Below are positions 46,054 to 57,540 of a stretch of DNA of 64,000 nucleotides, in pieces. The position numbers and the translations under genes are program-made. This stretch comes from Datisca glomerata (taxonomy: Eukaryota; Streptophyta; Magnoliopsida; Cucurbitales; Datiscaceae): contig QANY01012059.1 in NCBI GenBank assembly GCA_003255025.1, positions 62,001 through 126,000 on the forward strand. The letters are read 5' to 3'. The notes below the pieces were generated by a model. The model was given only the letters and a program-made list of their open reading frames with translations. It was not told where the DNA came from and made no database searches. The stretch's first letter is position 1; each line of letters opens with the position of its first letter.

Positions 46054-46703
46054 TTTGAAATGGCAATACTCGATTGAAAAAGGAATTTTCACCAGAGAAT
46101 ATTATGTTAAATTGTGGGATAAGTTGAATACCCAAAAAATTATTGCATCCATCAATTATAAATTTACAAGTATCCATCTCAATATGAGACTTGCAAATCC
46201 TTTCATCCAAGCTCCATTAAAAATTTATGAGCCCATTGACCTAGCTCCACAAATAAAAATATCTAATCCAAATTCTTCCAAACCCAAATCAAGTCCAAAT
46301 GCAAACCCTTTCCAAAGGATAAGTCAAGGGACACAACTCCAAACTCTAAATTAAAGAAAAAATTACTCTGAGAAATACTTCTCCTTTTGGAGAAAAATAC
46401 TGAATCTGACTCTGAATCACCTTCAGAATCAAGTTCCTAAACAAAAGGAATCCAGGAAAGCCACTCTTCAGCAAATTGAAGGACTCATCCAATAATGATG
46501 ATCTCAGTAATAATTCGGATGAAATAAGTAGAGAATTTGTCTTTGGCAGACTACTAATGTTTGAATAAAGGTATTTGATGAATCATGATGGCACCTTGAC
46601 CCAATGCAACGGTCATGATGATCTCCAAGAAAAACAATAATCAATAATCATAAACACAAGAGTCTTAAACAACAATTGCCAAGGACCAAAGTATACAGTA
46701 CTT
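46054..46703 (+). pseudogene. Pararetrovirus block 10: mid-polyprotein and ORF end
   Basis: The frame at 46054-46354 reads WQYSIEKGIFTREYYVKLWD and then MRLANPFIQAPLKIYEPIDL, homologous to block 4. A serine/glutamate-rich piece follows (about 46380-46440), then a 3' end matching block 1 (SREFVFGRLLMF, stop near 46567) and the start of the promoter. Similarity to the viral promoter ends near 46703. A deletion between the linker and the ORF end has removed whatever lay there. Confidence 0.65.
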
Positions 46704-47453
46704 TGGTCTTTAGGCTTGGTGGTCTTTAATACCCTATAGCTATTTGATCTTAAATTTCAGTCTTATGGTGTAAAACGAGGTACATCATTAAAGTGTATTA
46801 AAACCATGCTCGTGATTATTGCTACTGAGATTCAAATTTTAGTATACACATCTATATGCATGTTAGGTATACTAGACGATGGAAATTGATCATTGAGTAT
46901 AAGTAACACATAGGTTGATATTCATGTACAATAATGTCCAAGTTATTATAATATTATGTTGCTTACTTGAGTTTAACTTGATAGAAGTTATAAGATTCTT
47001 AAAATATAATAATAATACTGACGATATGAGTTCATGAGAGTGACATGGAGTAATCATGATAGTCTTTACATGTGATACAAAGTTGTGTGTTATTTATGAT
47101 GAATGTATAAAATATAGGGGCTAAAATCATGATATTATTATGCTTATAAGTGAGCCCTGAATGTTTGGCCTTGTTTTATTTAGATTATCGTTTATAGTGA
47201 TTATACCAAAGATTACTTGGATGGTAAGCCCATGGAAGAAAATATTTGAGAAACATCAACGGGAATGAGACTGATGTATATATAAATAGTCACCACGTTA
47301 GACACACAACCTCTTTGATTGCATATTCCATGTATGAGGTTCAAATAGGTAAAAATGAAGTTGTTGGAGTAGTTATGCAACACTAAATAATTTTGAAGAG
47401 TATTTCCTGGTCTCATTCCTTGGTGATAGTGCTCAAGGCTCTAGTGGTTTAGG
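46704..47453. other. No gene seen
   Basis: AT-rich sequence after the last pararetroviral block. Nothing recognisable on either strand; the minus-strand frame at 47213-47416 is unassigned. Confidence 0.5.
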
Positions 47454-47760
47454 ACACTACTATAATTTTGGTCTTAGGTGATAGTGAAAATCCATCATTA
47501 TAATCCTATAATGTCGGTTGACCGTCTGTCATCTATCGGGATGTCATCTTTACTATTTTTCAATAAAAACTGTCATAATAGGGGATTCCCCGTCAGCATA
47601 AGTGTCGTCAAAAGTAATTAGATGACCGGGAAGTCCAAATTATTTTTAAAACAATTGTCATGGAAAGGCAAAAAATATCTTTCCATGATAGATTTTTTCA
47701 TTACTTCAACCATACATTATGCTTGTCATTAATAAATGTCCATAAAAAACTATTCGCAAT
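47454..47760. mobile_element. Possible CACTA-type terminus
   Basis: CACTACTATAATTTTGG at 47454 begins a stretch with imperfect short inverted words (TGTCATCTATCGG, GTCATC, CCGTCAGC), as in the subterminal regions of plant CACTA elements. No transposase and no matching right end of the same sequence were found. Confidence 0.3.
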
Positions 47761-49029
47761 CCCTACATCCTCCTTCATTACAAAACTCTCAAATCACTCT
47801 CATAAATCAAATTAGACCAAAAACCGGCATCAAGACAAAATTCATAAATCAAACTAGACTATAATCACATGGAGAAGCTTTCAGTTAACACAATACATCT
47901 TGTCCATGAGTCTGTACAAATGATGGTGTTGATGGTATCACATTTTGAGAATCTGTTGGAGAGCTTTGCAGTGGCAATGAGTCTGTACAAATGTATATAG
48001 GCAAAAATACAATCATATGAAAAATCCATACAATGAATAACTAAAGATAAAAATACTTCTTATATGAAGACGTTAGTTACACTATATTCCATTTATACAA
48101 CATAAAACCAAATTCAATCTTCCTCTCAAGTCCTTAAACTGCACACAACCAAATAACAAATCCATGACATCGAAGAATATAGTTTCTACATATATTGGCT
48201 TCTAGATCAATGACTCATCTCTGACACTTGCTACAAAACATATAATTCCTTTATGATTCGATATAAACGTCAATGGACTTAAGGATTTAATTTTTTAGAA
48301 TCAATACCTTTCCCAGGCACTATTACAACAGGTGTTGATTTACAGTTGTGGAAATAATACTCGCTCACACTTCCCTGCAGAACACTAGAAAAAAATCCCA
48401 ATAAATTAAAAAGAGAAGAGAGGGTGAAAAGTGCATGTAACCATAAATTAAGTGTGTAGACATTAAACAAATTCATATTAGAATCATAATGTTCTAACCC
48501 AACCTCTCAAAGCAAGTTTGGCAGTGTAAGTATTCCTCTGAATTTCAAATTCATAATCTTCATGACCAAACAAGCTTAATTAGAACTAATCTCTCATTCA
48601 AAACTCCCAATCAAACTTGCAAACGTCTAAAACACAGAAAAATTCATAAAATCATACATGTATACAGAGTAGTGCAGTTCATATTGAAGTATTACTTATC
48701 TATCTTTTTATCTTATCAGAAACTGAAACTTCATCAAGTATTACTTATCTATCTTAATAGTGCATTCGATCATCACTTACATGCTGAAGTGCATGAAAAT
48801 AAACAAGTACATGAAATACCAAAGTGTAAGAAAATTACTAAGTAAATGAAAATATGACAAAGTGTATAAAAATGGTTAATTTGTGAAAATGATCAAGTCA
48901 TGGAAATGACTATTTGCATATAAGTGACTAAGCGTGTAAAATACCTAAGTGCATGAAAATATGACCAAGTTATAAAAATAAAGTACATAAATATGGCAAA
49001 GGGGTAGAAAATTACTAAGTGAATGAAAT
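47761..49029. other. No gene seen
   Basis: AT-rich. At 48770-49030 degenerate units of roughly 20-30 bp with AAGTG(C/T)ATGAAAAT recur about ten times. No coding signature. Confidence 0.45.
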
Positions 49030-49515
49030 TTGTTAAGGTGTGTGGCTAAGTGTAGAACTAAAACTGTCACCATAGAACAAAAAACCGCCACTAAAGACAT
49101 TAAAACCACCGCTAAAGACATTAAAACCGCTGCAATAGATACTAAAACCGCCGCTAAAGACAATAAAACAGCCAGTATTTAGGACTAAACGTCCAAACGC
49201 CACACTAGAGACCAAACACCATAATGGGGACCTAAATGCCACCGGTACATTATGAGTCACCATGTAGTGATGGCGTTTAGAGCCAAGAGGTGGCGTTTAG
49301 AGCAAAGAGGTGGCGTTTAGAGCAAAGAGGTGGCGTTTAGGCTCCTAAACACCATACTATAAGTGGCGTTTGGCCCACGTCGTGAAGAGTTGAGCCAGTT
49401 TTCATGTGATGATGGCATTTAGACCCAAACGTCATACGGGGGACCTAAACGCTATCACTACATGGTGACTCGTCATGTAGTGTGACGTTTAGATCTAAGA
49501 GGTGGCGTTTGGGGA
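49030..49515. repeat. Subterminal-type repeats in both orientations
   Basis: The left part has 26-bp units with ACCGCCACTAAAGACATTAA (about 49080-49170). The right part has 24-bp units GTGGCGTTTAGAGCAAAGAG (49266-49340). Thus CTAAACGCCA-like words face each other. A CACTACATG / CATGTAGTG hairpin lies at about 49453-49487 and CATGTAGTG again at 49261. Such facing arrays and CACTA tips are typical of En/Spm-type subterminal regions. The minus-strand frames at 48945-49263 are just the translation of these repeats. Confidence 0.6.
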
Positions 49516-50035
49516 GAAAGTGAGTATGGAATAGAAGAAGGGGAATAAGGGTTTTAATTGGGGTTAATTTTGATAACAAAATAAGGTTATATTTAAAAAA
49601 TATATTTATAGGGTTCTAAATTAAAATATAAATGGGTTTAATTATAAAATAAAAGGTTAAATTTCAAATTTCAATGTTTAATTTCAAACTTGCAGTGGAT
49701 AAGATAAAATGTTATGTGAATATCGTGAATGTTTTCTTTGAGAGAACGAGCTTTTTTCTATTTTTATCGGTGATTTGCCCGGTGTACGGTAATTAATTAA
49801 AAAGTTAACAATTTTAGAGTTTATGAGAGAAATGCCGATTAGAGCCATTTGAATGGCGATTAGGGCCATTTTGAAGACTCATCGATTAGCGCCATGTTGA
49901 ATGGTGCTTGGGCTTGCAGATGACATTAGCACATTCAGGATGGCGATTACGGCCTTTTGAATGGTGATCCGCACATAGTGAGCGGCGATTGTAATTTTAG
50001 ATGTTCACCAAAGTTTTAGCCGAGTGCAACAAATG
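49516..50035. other. No gene seen; short GGCGATTA repeats
   Basis: After AT-rich sequence, 49830-49990 has about six loose units with GGCGATTAG-GCCAT and TGAATGG words. Nothing coding. Confidence 0.45.
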
Positions 50036-50645
50036 CTTGAGGGGTTCACCAAAATTTAAAAATTTATTTTATTGGAGAGATTCACCAAAAATGTATAGGG
50101 GTTCACAAAAAATGTATAGGGGTTCACCAAATATGTACTGGGTTCACCAAAATGTACAAAATTAATAATCTTGGAAGGGTTCACCAAAAATGTATAGGGG
50201 TTCACCAAATATGTACTAGGATTCACCAAATATGTACTAGAGTTCACTAAATATGTACAAATTAATAGTTATTGGAAAAGTTCACCAAATATATATAGGG
50301 GTTCACCAAATATGTATTGTGATTCATCAAATATGTACAAAATTATTAATTATTGGAGGGGTTCACAAAAAATGTATAGGGGTTCTCCAAATATGTAATG
50401 GGTTTCACCAAATTTGTACTGGGGGTTTACTAAATATGTACAAGTCAATTTTGTACATTTTTTGTGAACCTCAGTATATATTTGGTGAACCCCTTTATAT
50501 TTTTTGTGAACCCAAAAAAAATATAAAATTTGACTTGTCATCGGCTGAGCCTTGTGTGGCCCGGATTGCTCTGAAAGCAATCCAAGGGCCACAATGGGCC
50601 AACATTCATGCTGGAAAAAACCCCATCATGATAGAACTTTCCATA
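50036..50645. repeat. Foldback array copy A
   Basis: About 400 bases of tandem TTCACCAAATATGTAC and TTCACCAAAAATGTATAGG units. At about 50440-50460 the orientation switches through a GTACAAGTCAATTTTGTAC hairpin to a short inverse array (50460-50512, TTTGGTGAACC). A unique tail with CTTGTGTGGC, a perfect 8-bp stem GGATTGCT/AGCAATCC (50561-50581) and GATAGAACTTTCCATA follows. The layout is repeated at 52.2-52.9 kb. Frames across the arrays are repeat translations. Confidence 0.85.
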
Positions 50646-51352
50646 AAGTTGAGCTCTGGTTAATAAAATAATGAAATGAAAACATAAAGAAAATGGGATC
50701 CCTCTCCAATGCCGGGAAAAATTTTCTCGACATTGATGTTGGGAGTCATCCTAGCTTTTGGATGAGGCAAGGAGACTCTTTTAGATAAAAAAAGACTAGG
50801 GAACCTATTATCTCGATTGTAGGTCACCTTTTTTGGAGAATCTTTCGAGCTTCCTTCCTTAAGCTTTCTTCGAAAGCTTTGACATTACTCAAGAACATCA
50901 AGCATTCTAGGCAGGTGATTTTCACCCCAATCTTCAGGCTCTCTCTCTCTCTCTCTCTTCATCACCCAGTCCATTGTCCAACTCTCTCTCTTCATCGTCC
51001 AGCTCTCTCTTCATTGTCCAGCTCTTTCTCTCTCAGTCATCCAGCTCTATCTATTATCGGCTCTTTCTCCGCGTTGTCTTGGGCACACGATTTTTAACCA
51101 TTGGGATTTTCCTTCTCAGTTGCTCTTATTCGTATTCTCGGTATTTCTCTTTTCCTTCTCTGAAACTCAAATAGGTCAAAGGTAATTTCAAATCCTCTCT
51201 CGATCTCTCTCATTCTCAGTATTTATTTTTCCCTCATATTGTGTACATGTATAAATATTCACATTTTTGCAACTTATTTTGCACAATGATTGTTATATTA
51301 TCAGGTGTACCAAAATGTACATTTACTACAGTTGGGGATACAGAAAATTGCA
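50646..51352. other. No gene seen; CT-rich tract
   Basis: A (CT)n-rich stretch at 50938-51075 with repeated TCATCGTCCAGCTCTCT words resembles a plant 5' leader, but no start with a sensible frame follows. The 50879-51174 frames are by-products. Confidence 0.4.
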
Positions 51353-52214
51353 CTAGTATGGGATATTTATGTTATACATAGGGTACCAACCTTGTGCATT
51401 GAATGGTGGTAAGTATGCAGATGGATTGAGTAACAGGACTTGGTACGCACCTTGCACATTGAATGGGTATTGGAATGCTGGTTGTTCATGGGACGCACCT
51501 TGTCCAGAGACCCATGTCGCATGTGCACCTTGCACGTTAGATGGTGCTAGATCATCAGTAGTATCATTTGGCATCGTGGCATGCACATGGGCTCGGTAAT
51601 TCTGGACAAGTCCAATAGGTATGTCAAATGGCCATATCGACGGATGGTTGGTCGTGCTTTACTTGAGCTCGCACCTTAGCTGCCTTTTGTCTTCAGGATT
51701 ACCAGGGCTTGAACGGGGGGGGGGGGGGGGGGGNGCGTCTTTTAATCTCTACACCATCCTCATGTTTCACATCATGTTTGTTACCGACCTTCTCATTCCA
51801 CAAAGTTTCATATTTTTCACACAACTCCCAATCTCCACGTTGGCTCGAGTTGACCATTCACTTGACTTTGACACAAAGTGAGCAAATCTTTTGGTAGCTA
51901 GTTGGATCGAATTGAACCGAAGTAATATTGTCTCATCTGTATCCAGATGAGAATGGCTTGACGCGGTTGGTCGCATATTACTCTTCATAGTCATCCGCCA
52001 CCGGTCTAGTATTCAGGTGCTTGGGATCTCTTGCATATGTTGAGCTTTCATAACAGTGAACATATGACGACACGGTATCCACACTGATTCAAACTTGCCA
52101 TAATTTCATGTTAACGTATCAAGTTGTTGGTCTCGTGTCACTACATATGACTTATTCGGCACCCCAAACTTGATAAATGAATAATTTTGAGCCTTCTCAT
52201 CATGTGTCACAGCA
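51353..52214 (-). pseudogene. FAR1/FHY3-family fragment with SWIM finger
   Basis: Read leftward from 52214: FIKFGVPNKSYVVTR-like, FESVWIPCRHMFTVMKAQHM, QEIPSTxILDRWRMTMKSNM, the SWIM-finger C-terminal half (CRH present) and following helix of FAR1-related proteins, which derive from Mutator-like transposases. The first CxC pair of the finger is lost. A tail (51586-51353) holds three loose repeats (PSNVQGAHATW, PFNVQGAYQVL, PFNAQGWYPMY). A run of 19 G plus one undetermined base (51715-51734) breaks the frame. Only the C-terminal part is present, hemmed between two foldback arrays. Confidence 0.7.
51715..51734. other. Poly-G run with an undetermined base
   Basis: Nineteen G followed by N, the only ambiguous base seen in the window. 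Probably a sequencing or assembly limit, so length and phase here are unreliable. Confidence 0.9.
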
Positions 52215-52945
52215 TAAACTATAGGGGTTCACCAAATATGTACAAAGTCAATTTTGTACTTTTTTGGTGAACCGTAGTACATGTTTGGTGAAGTCTGGTA
52301 TATATTTAGTGAACCTTTATACATTTTTAGTGAAGCCCTCCAAGAATTATTAATTTGGTAGGTTTTGGTGAACCACATTACATATTTGGTGAACTCATGT
52401 ACATATTTGATGGAACACTATATATTTTTAGTAAACTCCTCCAAGAATTATTAAATTTGTACATATTTGGTGTACTGCTATACATTTTTTATGAACCCCT
52501 CCAAGAATTATTAATTTTATATGTTTTGGTGAAACTCAGTACATATTTGGTGAACTCATATATATATTTTTGTGAATCCCTCCAAGAATTATTAAATTTA
52601 TGCATTTTGGTGAACCTCAATACATATTTGGTGAATCCCAGTACATATTTGGTGAACCCCAATACATATTTGGTGAATCCCAGTACATATTTGGTGAACC
52701 CCTATACATTTTGGTGAACCCCTCTAAGAATTATTAATTTTGTACTTTTTGGTTAACCCAATTACATATTTGGTGAACCCCTATACATTTTTGGTAAAAA
52801 AACAGAATTTAAAAATTTTACTTGTGACCGGTTAGGTCTTGTGTGGCTCGGATTGCTCCAAAGGCAATCCAGATGCCACAATGGCCCAGCATTCATACCG
52901 GGGAAAAACCCCCGGCATGATAGAACTTTCCATATAGGAAACACC
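52215..52945. repeat. Foldback array copy B
   Basis: Same plan as copy A in direct order: a short forward unit (GGGGTTCACCAAATATGTAC at 52223), switch hairpin AGTCAATTTTGTAC, a long inverse array of TTTGGTGAACCCC units to about 52790, then the tail with CTTGTGTGGC, a GGATTGC stem, a CCGGGGAAAAACCCCCGG hairpin (about 52899) and GATAGAACTTTCCATA. The long and short arms are swapped relative to copy A. Confidence 0.85.
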
Positions 52946-53319
52946 CCAAGCACTTTATTTCGTTCTCCTATACATGAATTAAGTTACATATCTTCATCCA
53001 CATATTTTAGTGTAATTAAATTTGAGCATGAAACTCCAACATTTTACTATTCTAATAAACAGGTACGCTCCACTTCTCATGAAATAATTCATATTTTCTA
53101 CATGTAGTATATTTTCATAATATAATATTAGTTTCTTAAAACAAATTCCAGGTATGCCTTGTTGAGAATGAAGTCTCAGATGAGTTATATGACATGTTTG
53201 CTTCACAGTCTGAAGAAGGTATATTCTTTAGAAAAAATATCAAAGCCTAAAATATTATCTTTTTTTCACTTCATTTGGGGTGAAATTAGATCAAAGTCTC
53301 ATCTTCTGAAGCAAAAGGG
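52946..53319. other. No gene seen
   Basis: AT-rich stretch with ACAGGTACGC and CCAGGTATGCC acceptor-like words that may be decayed intron edges of the following Helitron gene. Confidence 0.35.
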
Positions 53320-54860
53320 TTTATACATTTAGAGCACAAGGACAAATCTATCATGATCTACCATCTCTTTTACCTAAAAATCGACCAGTATACTTCCAAC
53401 TAGATTTTTATGACACCAAGAATGAACTGCAAATCAGATTGACATATTGCGTGATGTTGGTTTGAAGCGTGTTGTAGAAAGATTGATGACAATTATGAAA
53501 AACAATCCATATGCTTGGATTTTTAGGAACTTGAAAGATATTTCAACAATTGAAGATATCCACATTCACATGGCTAGTGATGTGTGAGTAGATCAACGAG
53601 TTTACAATACACCTACAATGAATCAAGTTGCTGCTATTTGGATCGAGGGAAACTACGATAATGTATCTTTCAAAAGAGATATCGAATGAGACATGCACAT
53701 TTTGGAAACAATCATAGGATACAACACTATTTTAGTTTCTATGACCCTCTTCAATATCCAATTCTTCTTCCAAATGGGGAGGTGGGTTGGCATCTATACA
53801 TTGAAAGACAAGTTACACAATATAACAGTGATGTTTCCAATGGATGTAAAACTGAAAGCCTCTAAAGTGTTCGAAATTTCAACTCACTAGGGGAGGTTAT
53901 AAGGAATGTACGACAAGGTATCCTTCCTAGTTAAAGATATAATAAATTATAGTTATTGTATTGTTATTTCTTTATTTTAAACTCTTTTACTTCATATGCT
54001 AAATTTTTTATGTAACTTACATGAGTTTCTAAAGATAGTTCAGCAAATGTATCATGCATAGAATATTATTGCTATAGGTTACAAATTAGACCTTCCACGC
54101 AATTAATCATTCTTCTAGTTGGATGACTTCTTCCACGCTATGCAATGGATATGTATATAAAATTAGAAACAACAAGATTGGATTTCTTCAGAACATAATA
54201 GTCTCACATCTTCTCTGAACTTTATCAAGGTATTGTTGATACCATAAAGGCCAGTGAAACAAGGGAAGATACAATTGGAAAAAGAATTGTTCTTCCAGCG
54301 TCATTTGTGGGAGGGCCAAGAGACATGCGTCGTCAATATTCGAATGCTATGGCATCGGTACAATGGGCATCGGTACAATGACTTAGAAAGCCAGACATTT
54401 TTTAACCATGACATGTAATGTCGAATGGAAAGAAATTAAAGACTAGCTTAGACAAGGACAACGGACTCAAGATATTCTAGATCCTACTACAAGAGTTTTT
54501 GGGGGAAGTTAATGGACCTAAAATATCAGCTACTAAAGAAAGAAACTTTTAGAAAAGTTGTAGTATATGTGTATTTTATTGAATTTTGAAAAAGAGGACT
54601 TCCACATGCTCACATATTAATAATTTTGCAAAGTGGTTGAAAATTTACCAACGATGATCAATACGACAGGTATGTTGTGCACAAATTCCTGGTGAAGGAA
54701 CTAATTTCGCTCTTTTGTAAAACTAACAAGACATATGTGCAGGGACCTTGCGAAGACAATAACAAGAAAATTCATTGCATGCTAAGTAGAAGCAGCAAAT
54801 TTAAATATCCCATGCCATTTTTCTCAAAATGATCCAAGGGAAAGATGCATATTTATAATA
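53320..54860 (+). pseudogene. Helitron Rep/helicase, N-terminal part, degenerate
   Basis: Frames in order give FRAQGQIYHDLPSLLPKNRP (53330), FQLDFYDTKNELQIR, NPYAWIFRNLKDISTIEDIH (53500), VDQRVYNTPTMNQVAAIWIE, an FFQMGRWVG word (the usual FPNGExGWH), then after a 150-base intron-like gap ETTRLDFFRT, LYQGIVDTIKASETRED, IVLPASFVGGPRDMRRQYSN (54290), KPDIFLTMTCNVEWKEIK and RGLPHAHILIILQ-like (the Rep HUH region, about 54598). QYDRYVV and GPCEDNN follow. This is the Helitron_like_N and Rep order; the helicase part is missing. Frameshifts and stops are many. Confidence 0.88.
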
Positions 54861-54879
54861 TATAAATAAGCAAAGATGA

Positions 54880-55565
54880 AAAACAAGTAAGAACGTGATT
54901 TTTTCTGGTAAAGGAAGAATCTATTATGAACAAGAAATAAAAGTTATAAATGAGAGAGTAAGAGAATAAGAACTCAAAAGCTTTTGTTTCCTTGTATTTG
55001 ATTGATTTTTTTTAGGTTGTACATGCTCCTATTTATACATGAAGATTACAATTAAATAATCAATTCTTCTATTCCGTAGCAAACAATAAGGAATTATTAA
55101 ACTTCTTTGGGAATTTCTCTTTGAAGATCCCTTTCGTGACCGTCTGGTTGTTCCTACGGTTTGTATTCTATCTATTCCTCAATCGATTCTTCAATCTAGA
55201 TTTTGTCACGTGTAAAGTTAGATTTTGACTGTTCATTGGCCTCCATTATATTCAATGAAATCTTATTCGTTGAAGTGTAATGATTATTGTTTCTTATTCG
55301 GATGTTACGTCTTCCATTTTTGTTTCCACGTGCTTCTAAAAAATGTGTGGCGTAGTTCTCTAAGTAACTTTTTGACTGTATGTTGTCAGTTGCGATTTTC
55401 CATTTTCTTTCACCATTACATCTTCCCATTTCCATTAATGATATTCCTTGGAAACACATGACACTTTTTGAATTTACCTTTGGCTGACTATACCTGCCTC
55501 TTTTACCAGTTGTCACACCCTCATTCTCAGTTGTCGCGACGATTCGTTTCACTGCACCTTGTCAC
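54880..55565 (-). repeat. Probable 3' LTR of gypsy element 3
   Basis: On the minus strand a TATA box TATAAATA (55030-55037) and A-rich tail lie downstream of a gypsy pol gene, with AAAAAAAGTGTCAGTGACAA near 55555-55575 as a possible polypurine tract and LTR start. The 5' partner lies outside the window, so the ends are estimates. The open frames on both strands here (55225-55461 +, 55196-55552 -) match nothing. Confidence 0.45.
55030..55037 (-). promoter_or_regulatory. TATA box of the gypsy 3 LTR
   Basis: Minus-strand TATAAATAGGAGC within the probable LTR, on the same strand as the gag-pol relic. Confidence 0.5.
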
Positions 55566-55675
55566 TGACACTTTTTTTATGAATCTTTTCATTCTCGACT
55601 ACCTCAAAATGTCCTTTCATTGCATCTTTTCAGCATTTTTCAAATGAATCAAAATCCTTCTTCACATCCACGGCC

Positions 55676-55683
55676 TTTTTAAA
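55676..55683 (+). promoter_or_regulatory. TATA-like box for the opposite-strand ORF
   Basis: CTTTTTAAAGGCC lies about 105 bases before the ATG of the plus-strand accessory ORF, separated from it by a pyrimidine-rich leader (55690-55780) like many plant 5' leaders. Confidence 0.4.
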
Positions 55684-55786
55684 GGCCTTTGTCTCCATTT
55701 GTTCTTCATTTCACCTCTCTATTCTTCATAAGTTTCCTCATTTCTTCTTCTTCTTTCCTGCATTTCCTGCATTTTATTTTAGAGTT

Positions 55787-57540
55787 ATGGCAGTTGATAC
55801 CAATTTTCAGCCATTTGTTCCCTCGTTAGGACTGAGCCTAAATTCAGGCAATTTATAATCATTTACCAGAACGCCTTCCCTTCTTTGTGCCCTAGGAGAG
55901 ATTGAGTCTTCAGGCGTTCGTTGTAGGCCCCCATATGAAATCACCATTCACCCGATGTACATAGCACTAGGTTTCAGATTCCCCGTTTCCCCATTCTTCC
56001 ATGAATTCTTTTCTACTTATCGTTTAGCCCCATCTCAGTTTACCCCAAGCTCATATAGGGCAGTTCTCTGCTTTGAGTCTATGAATAGGTGATACAACAT
56101 AGGTTTAAGTGTAACCGAACTTCAATATTTGTACATAGTTAAATTCTAGAAAGAAACTTATTACTTGGCCCCAAGGCCAAGAAAAAGAGGTCCCCTCGTT
56201 ACTGATCTGCCCAAAGGGGACAAAGGATAGGAACGAGATATTCTCATGGTTGGTTAGAATTGGAGCAGCCCTTTCCATCGTTAAGAGAGGAAGTGGTACA
56301 AGCTCCTATATTCGAGAAGGGAAGTGAGCGTTGCCCTTGCACTAGTCACTACTCTCGTTGCTGCAACATCTACTTCGTCATCATCTTCTCCTTCGCTTTT
56401 TATAGGTATTCCCGTGGCCTCTTTTTTGTTCAATTCAGTGCAATGCAGTTTCAAGCTCTTTCAAGTCAAGAGATATGGAAGAAGAGGAAGGAGAAGAACA
56501 ATTCTTGTTTTAGAGAGTTTCCACAAACATCAAGATGGGTCGATGACATCGGGAGGAATGTTCATCCAAGAATGGACATGTCCAGCTCCTCCTACTCTTC
56601 CTCCTCCTGTTACCCAAAATGAAGGTGCTCCATCCCAGTCAGTGAGTTCTCCTCCGGCTCCTTATCCGTCAACTGTTCAATGGAAGCCTACTCCCGCTCT
56701 CGCTTCTGGGTGACAAGATATTGTTGAGGAATTTGTTCCTTGGAGGTTTAGGCATTACATTTATGTCCCATCCATTCCTACATCCGTCAACTTCCTGAAT
56801 GACATCCAGTCTTCCCATATCATTACTCAGGGCATTCTATGTGATGTTGATATGATGATAACCCGTAGCATGAGTGTTGGTGAGCTCATCGACTCTTTGA
56901 GCCATGATTGGATCATGGTAAGTTGCCTATCGTTTCCTATTTACTTGTAAATTTACTTTACCTGTTTACTAACACTTGTGTTTTTTCACTTGTTTTCCTC
57001 TTTTTGCAGGCCACTATTCATCACAATGCCCTCGAAGAACTTGCTCGTGATCTGGCTTTGGTGAACTTTCACAGGGAAATTGCTGAGTGTCATGGTCTTA
57101 TTGATGGTCTTCAAGCCAAAATTGAATAGCTGAGGAAGACCGAGGCTAATATATTGGAAGTCATGTAGAAGCAGACTTAAGAAGCAGTTGTTGCGAAGGT
57201 AGAGAACTTGTAGCTTGCAATGTCTTTGGAAGCGGCTAAGGAGTCTTTGACTGTAGCTGAGCAGGTTAAGGTTCAGGCAGTGAGAAAATTAGAAGCAAGT
57301 GGGGGATGAGTACCTAGCCCTATTTGACTAAGCCAAACAGATCATCTATGGTGTAGGCTATGAAGATGGTTCAATAAAGGCTCCTCCCAGAAAGCCTCTC
57401 TACGAAGAAGTTGTGGTCAATCCTCCTGAAGCCATAGTCGAGGCTACTATTATCAACTCTACTGAAGATGTAGCTACCAATCCTCTCGGAGCTATTGTTT
57501 CCCAGACCACTATTGTTGAAGATGAGACAATTGTCATTTT
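55787..57540 (+). pseudogene. Gypsy-associated accessory ORF (PF04195-like), spliced
   Basis: ATG at 55787 (MAVDTNFQPFVPSLGLSL). Translation then gives PPYEITIHPMYIALGFRFPV, SPFFHEFFSTYRLAPSQFTP and SYRAVLCFESMN, the layout of the plant 'putative gypsy-type transposon' domain. After broken frames come a Ser/Pro-rich linker (56590-56713), GELIDSLSHDWIM, an intron with GTAAGT and TTTTTGCAG ends (56918-57009), and a coiled-coil part (ATIHHNALEELARDLALVNF, then ECHGLIDGLQAKIE). It lies on the strand opposite gag-pol and beside the 3' LTR, as in Tat-lineage elements with antisense accessory ORFs. Several stops make it a pseudogene. Confidence 0.7.
56918..57009 (+). other. Intron in the accessory ORF
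   Basis: 92 bases with consensus plant ends: donor ATG|GTAAGT, T-rich body, acceptor TTTTTGCAG|GC. The flanking coding frames are sensible on both sides (SHDWIM before, ATIHHNALEE after). Confidence 0.65.

Noticed and set aside
48945..49263. Minus-strand proteins with VFSGGFNVFSGGF and VLVSIAAVLMSLAVVLMSL repeats as membrane proteins
   Set aside because: They are translations of the short CTAAAGAC tandem units.
50056..50663. Repeat proteins with TYLVNP/YIFGEP peptides (also 52355-52717)
   Set aside because: Translations of the TTCACCAAA arrays in several frames on both strands; no unique sequence.
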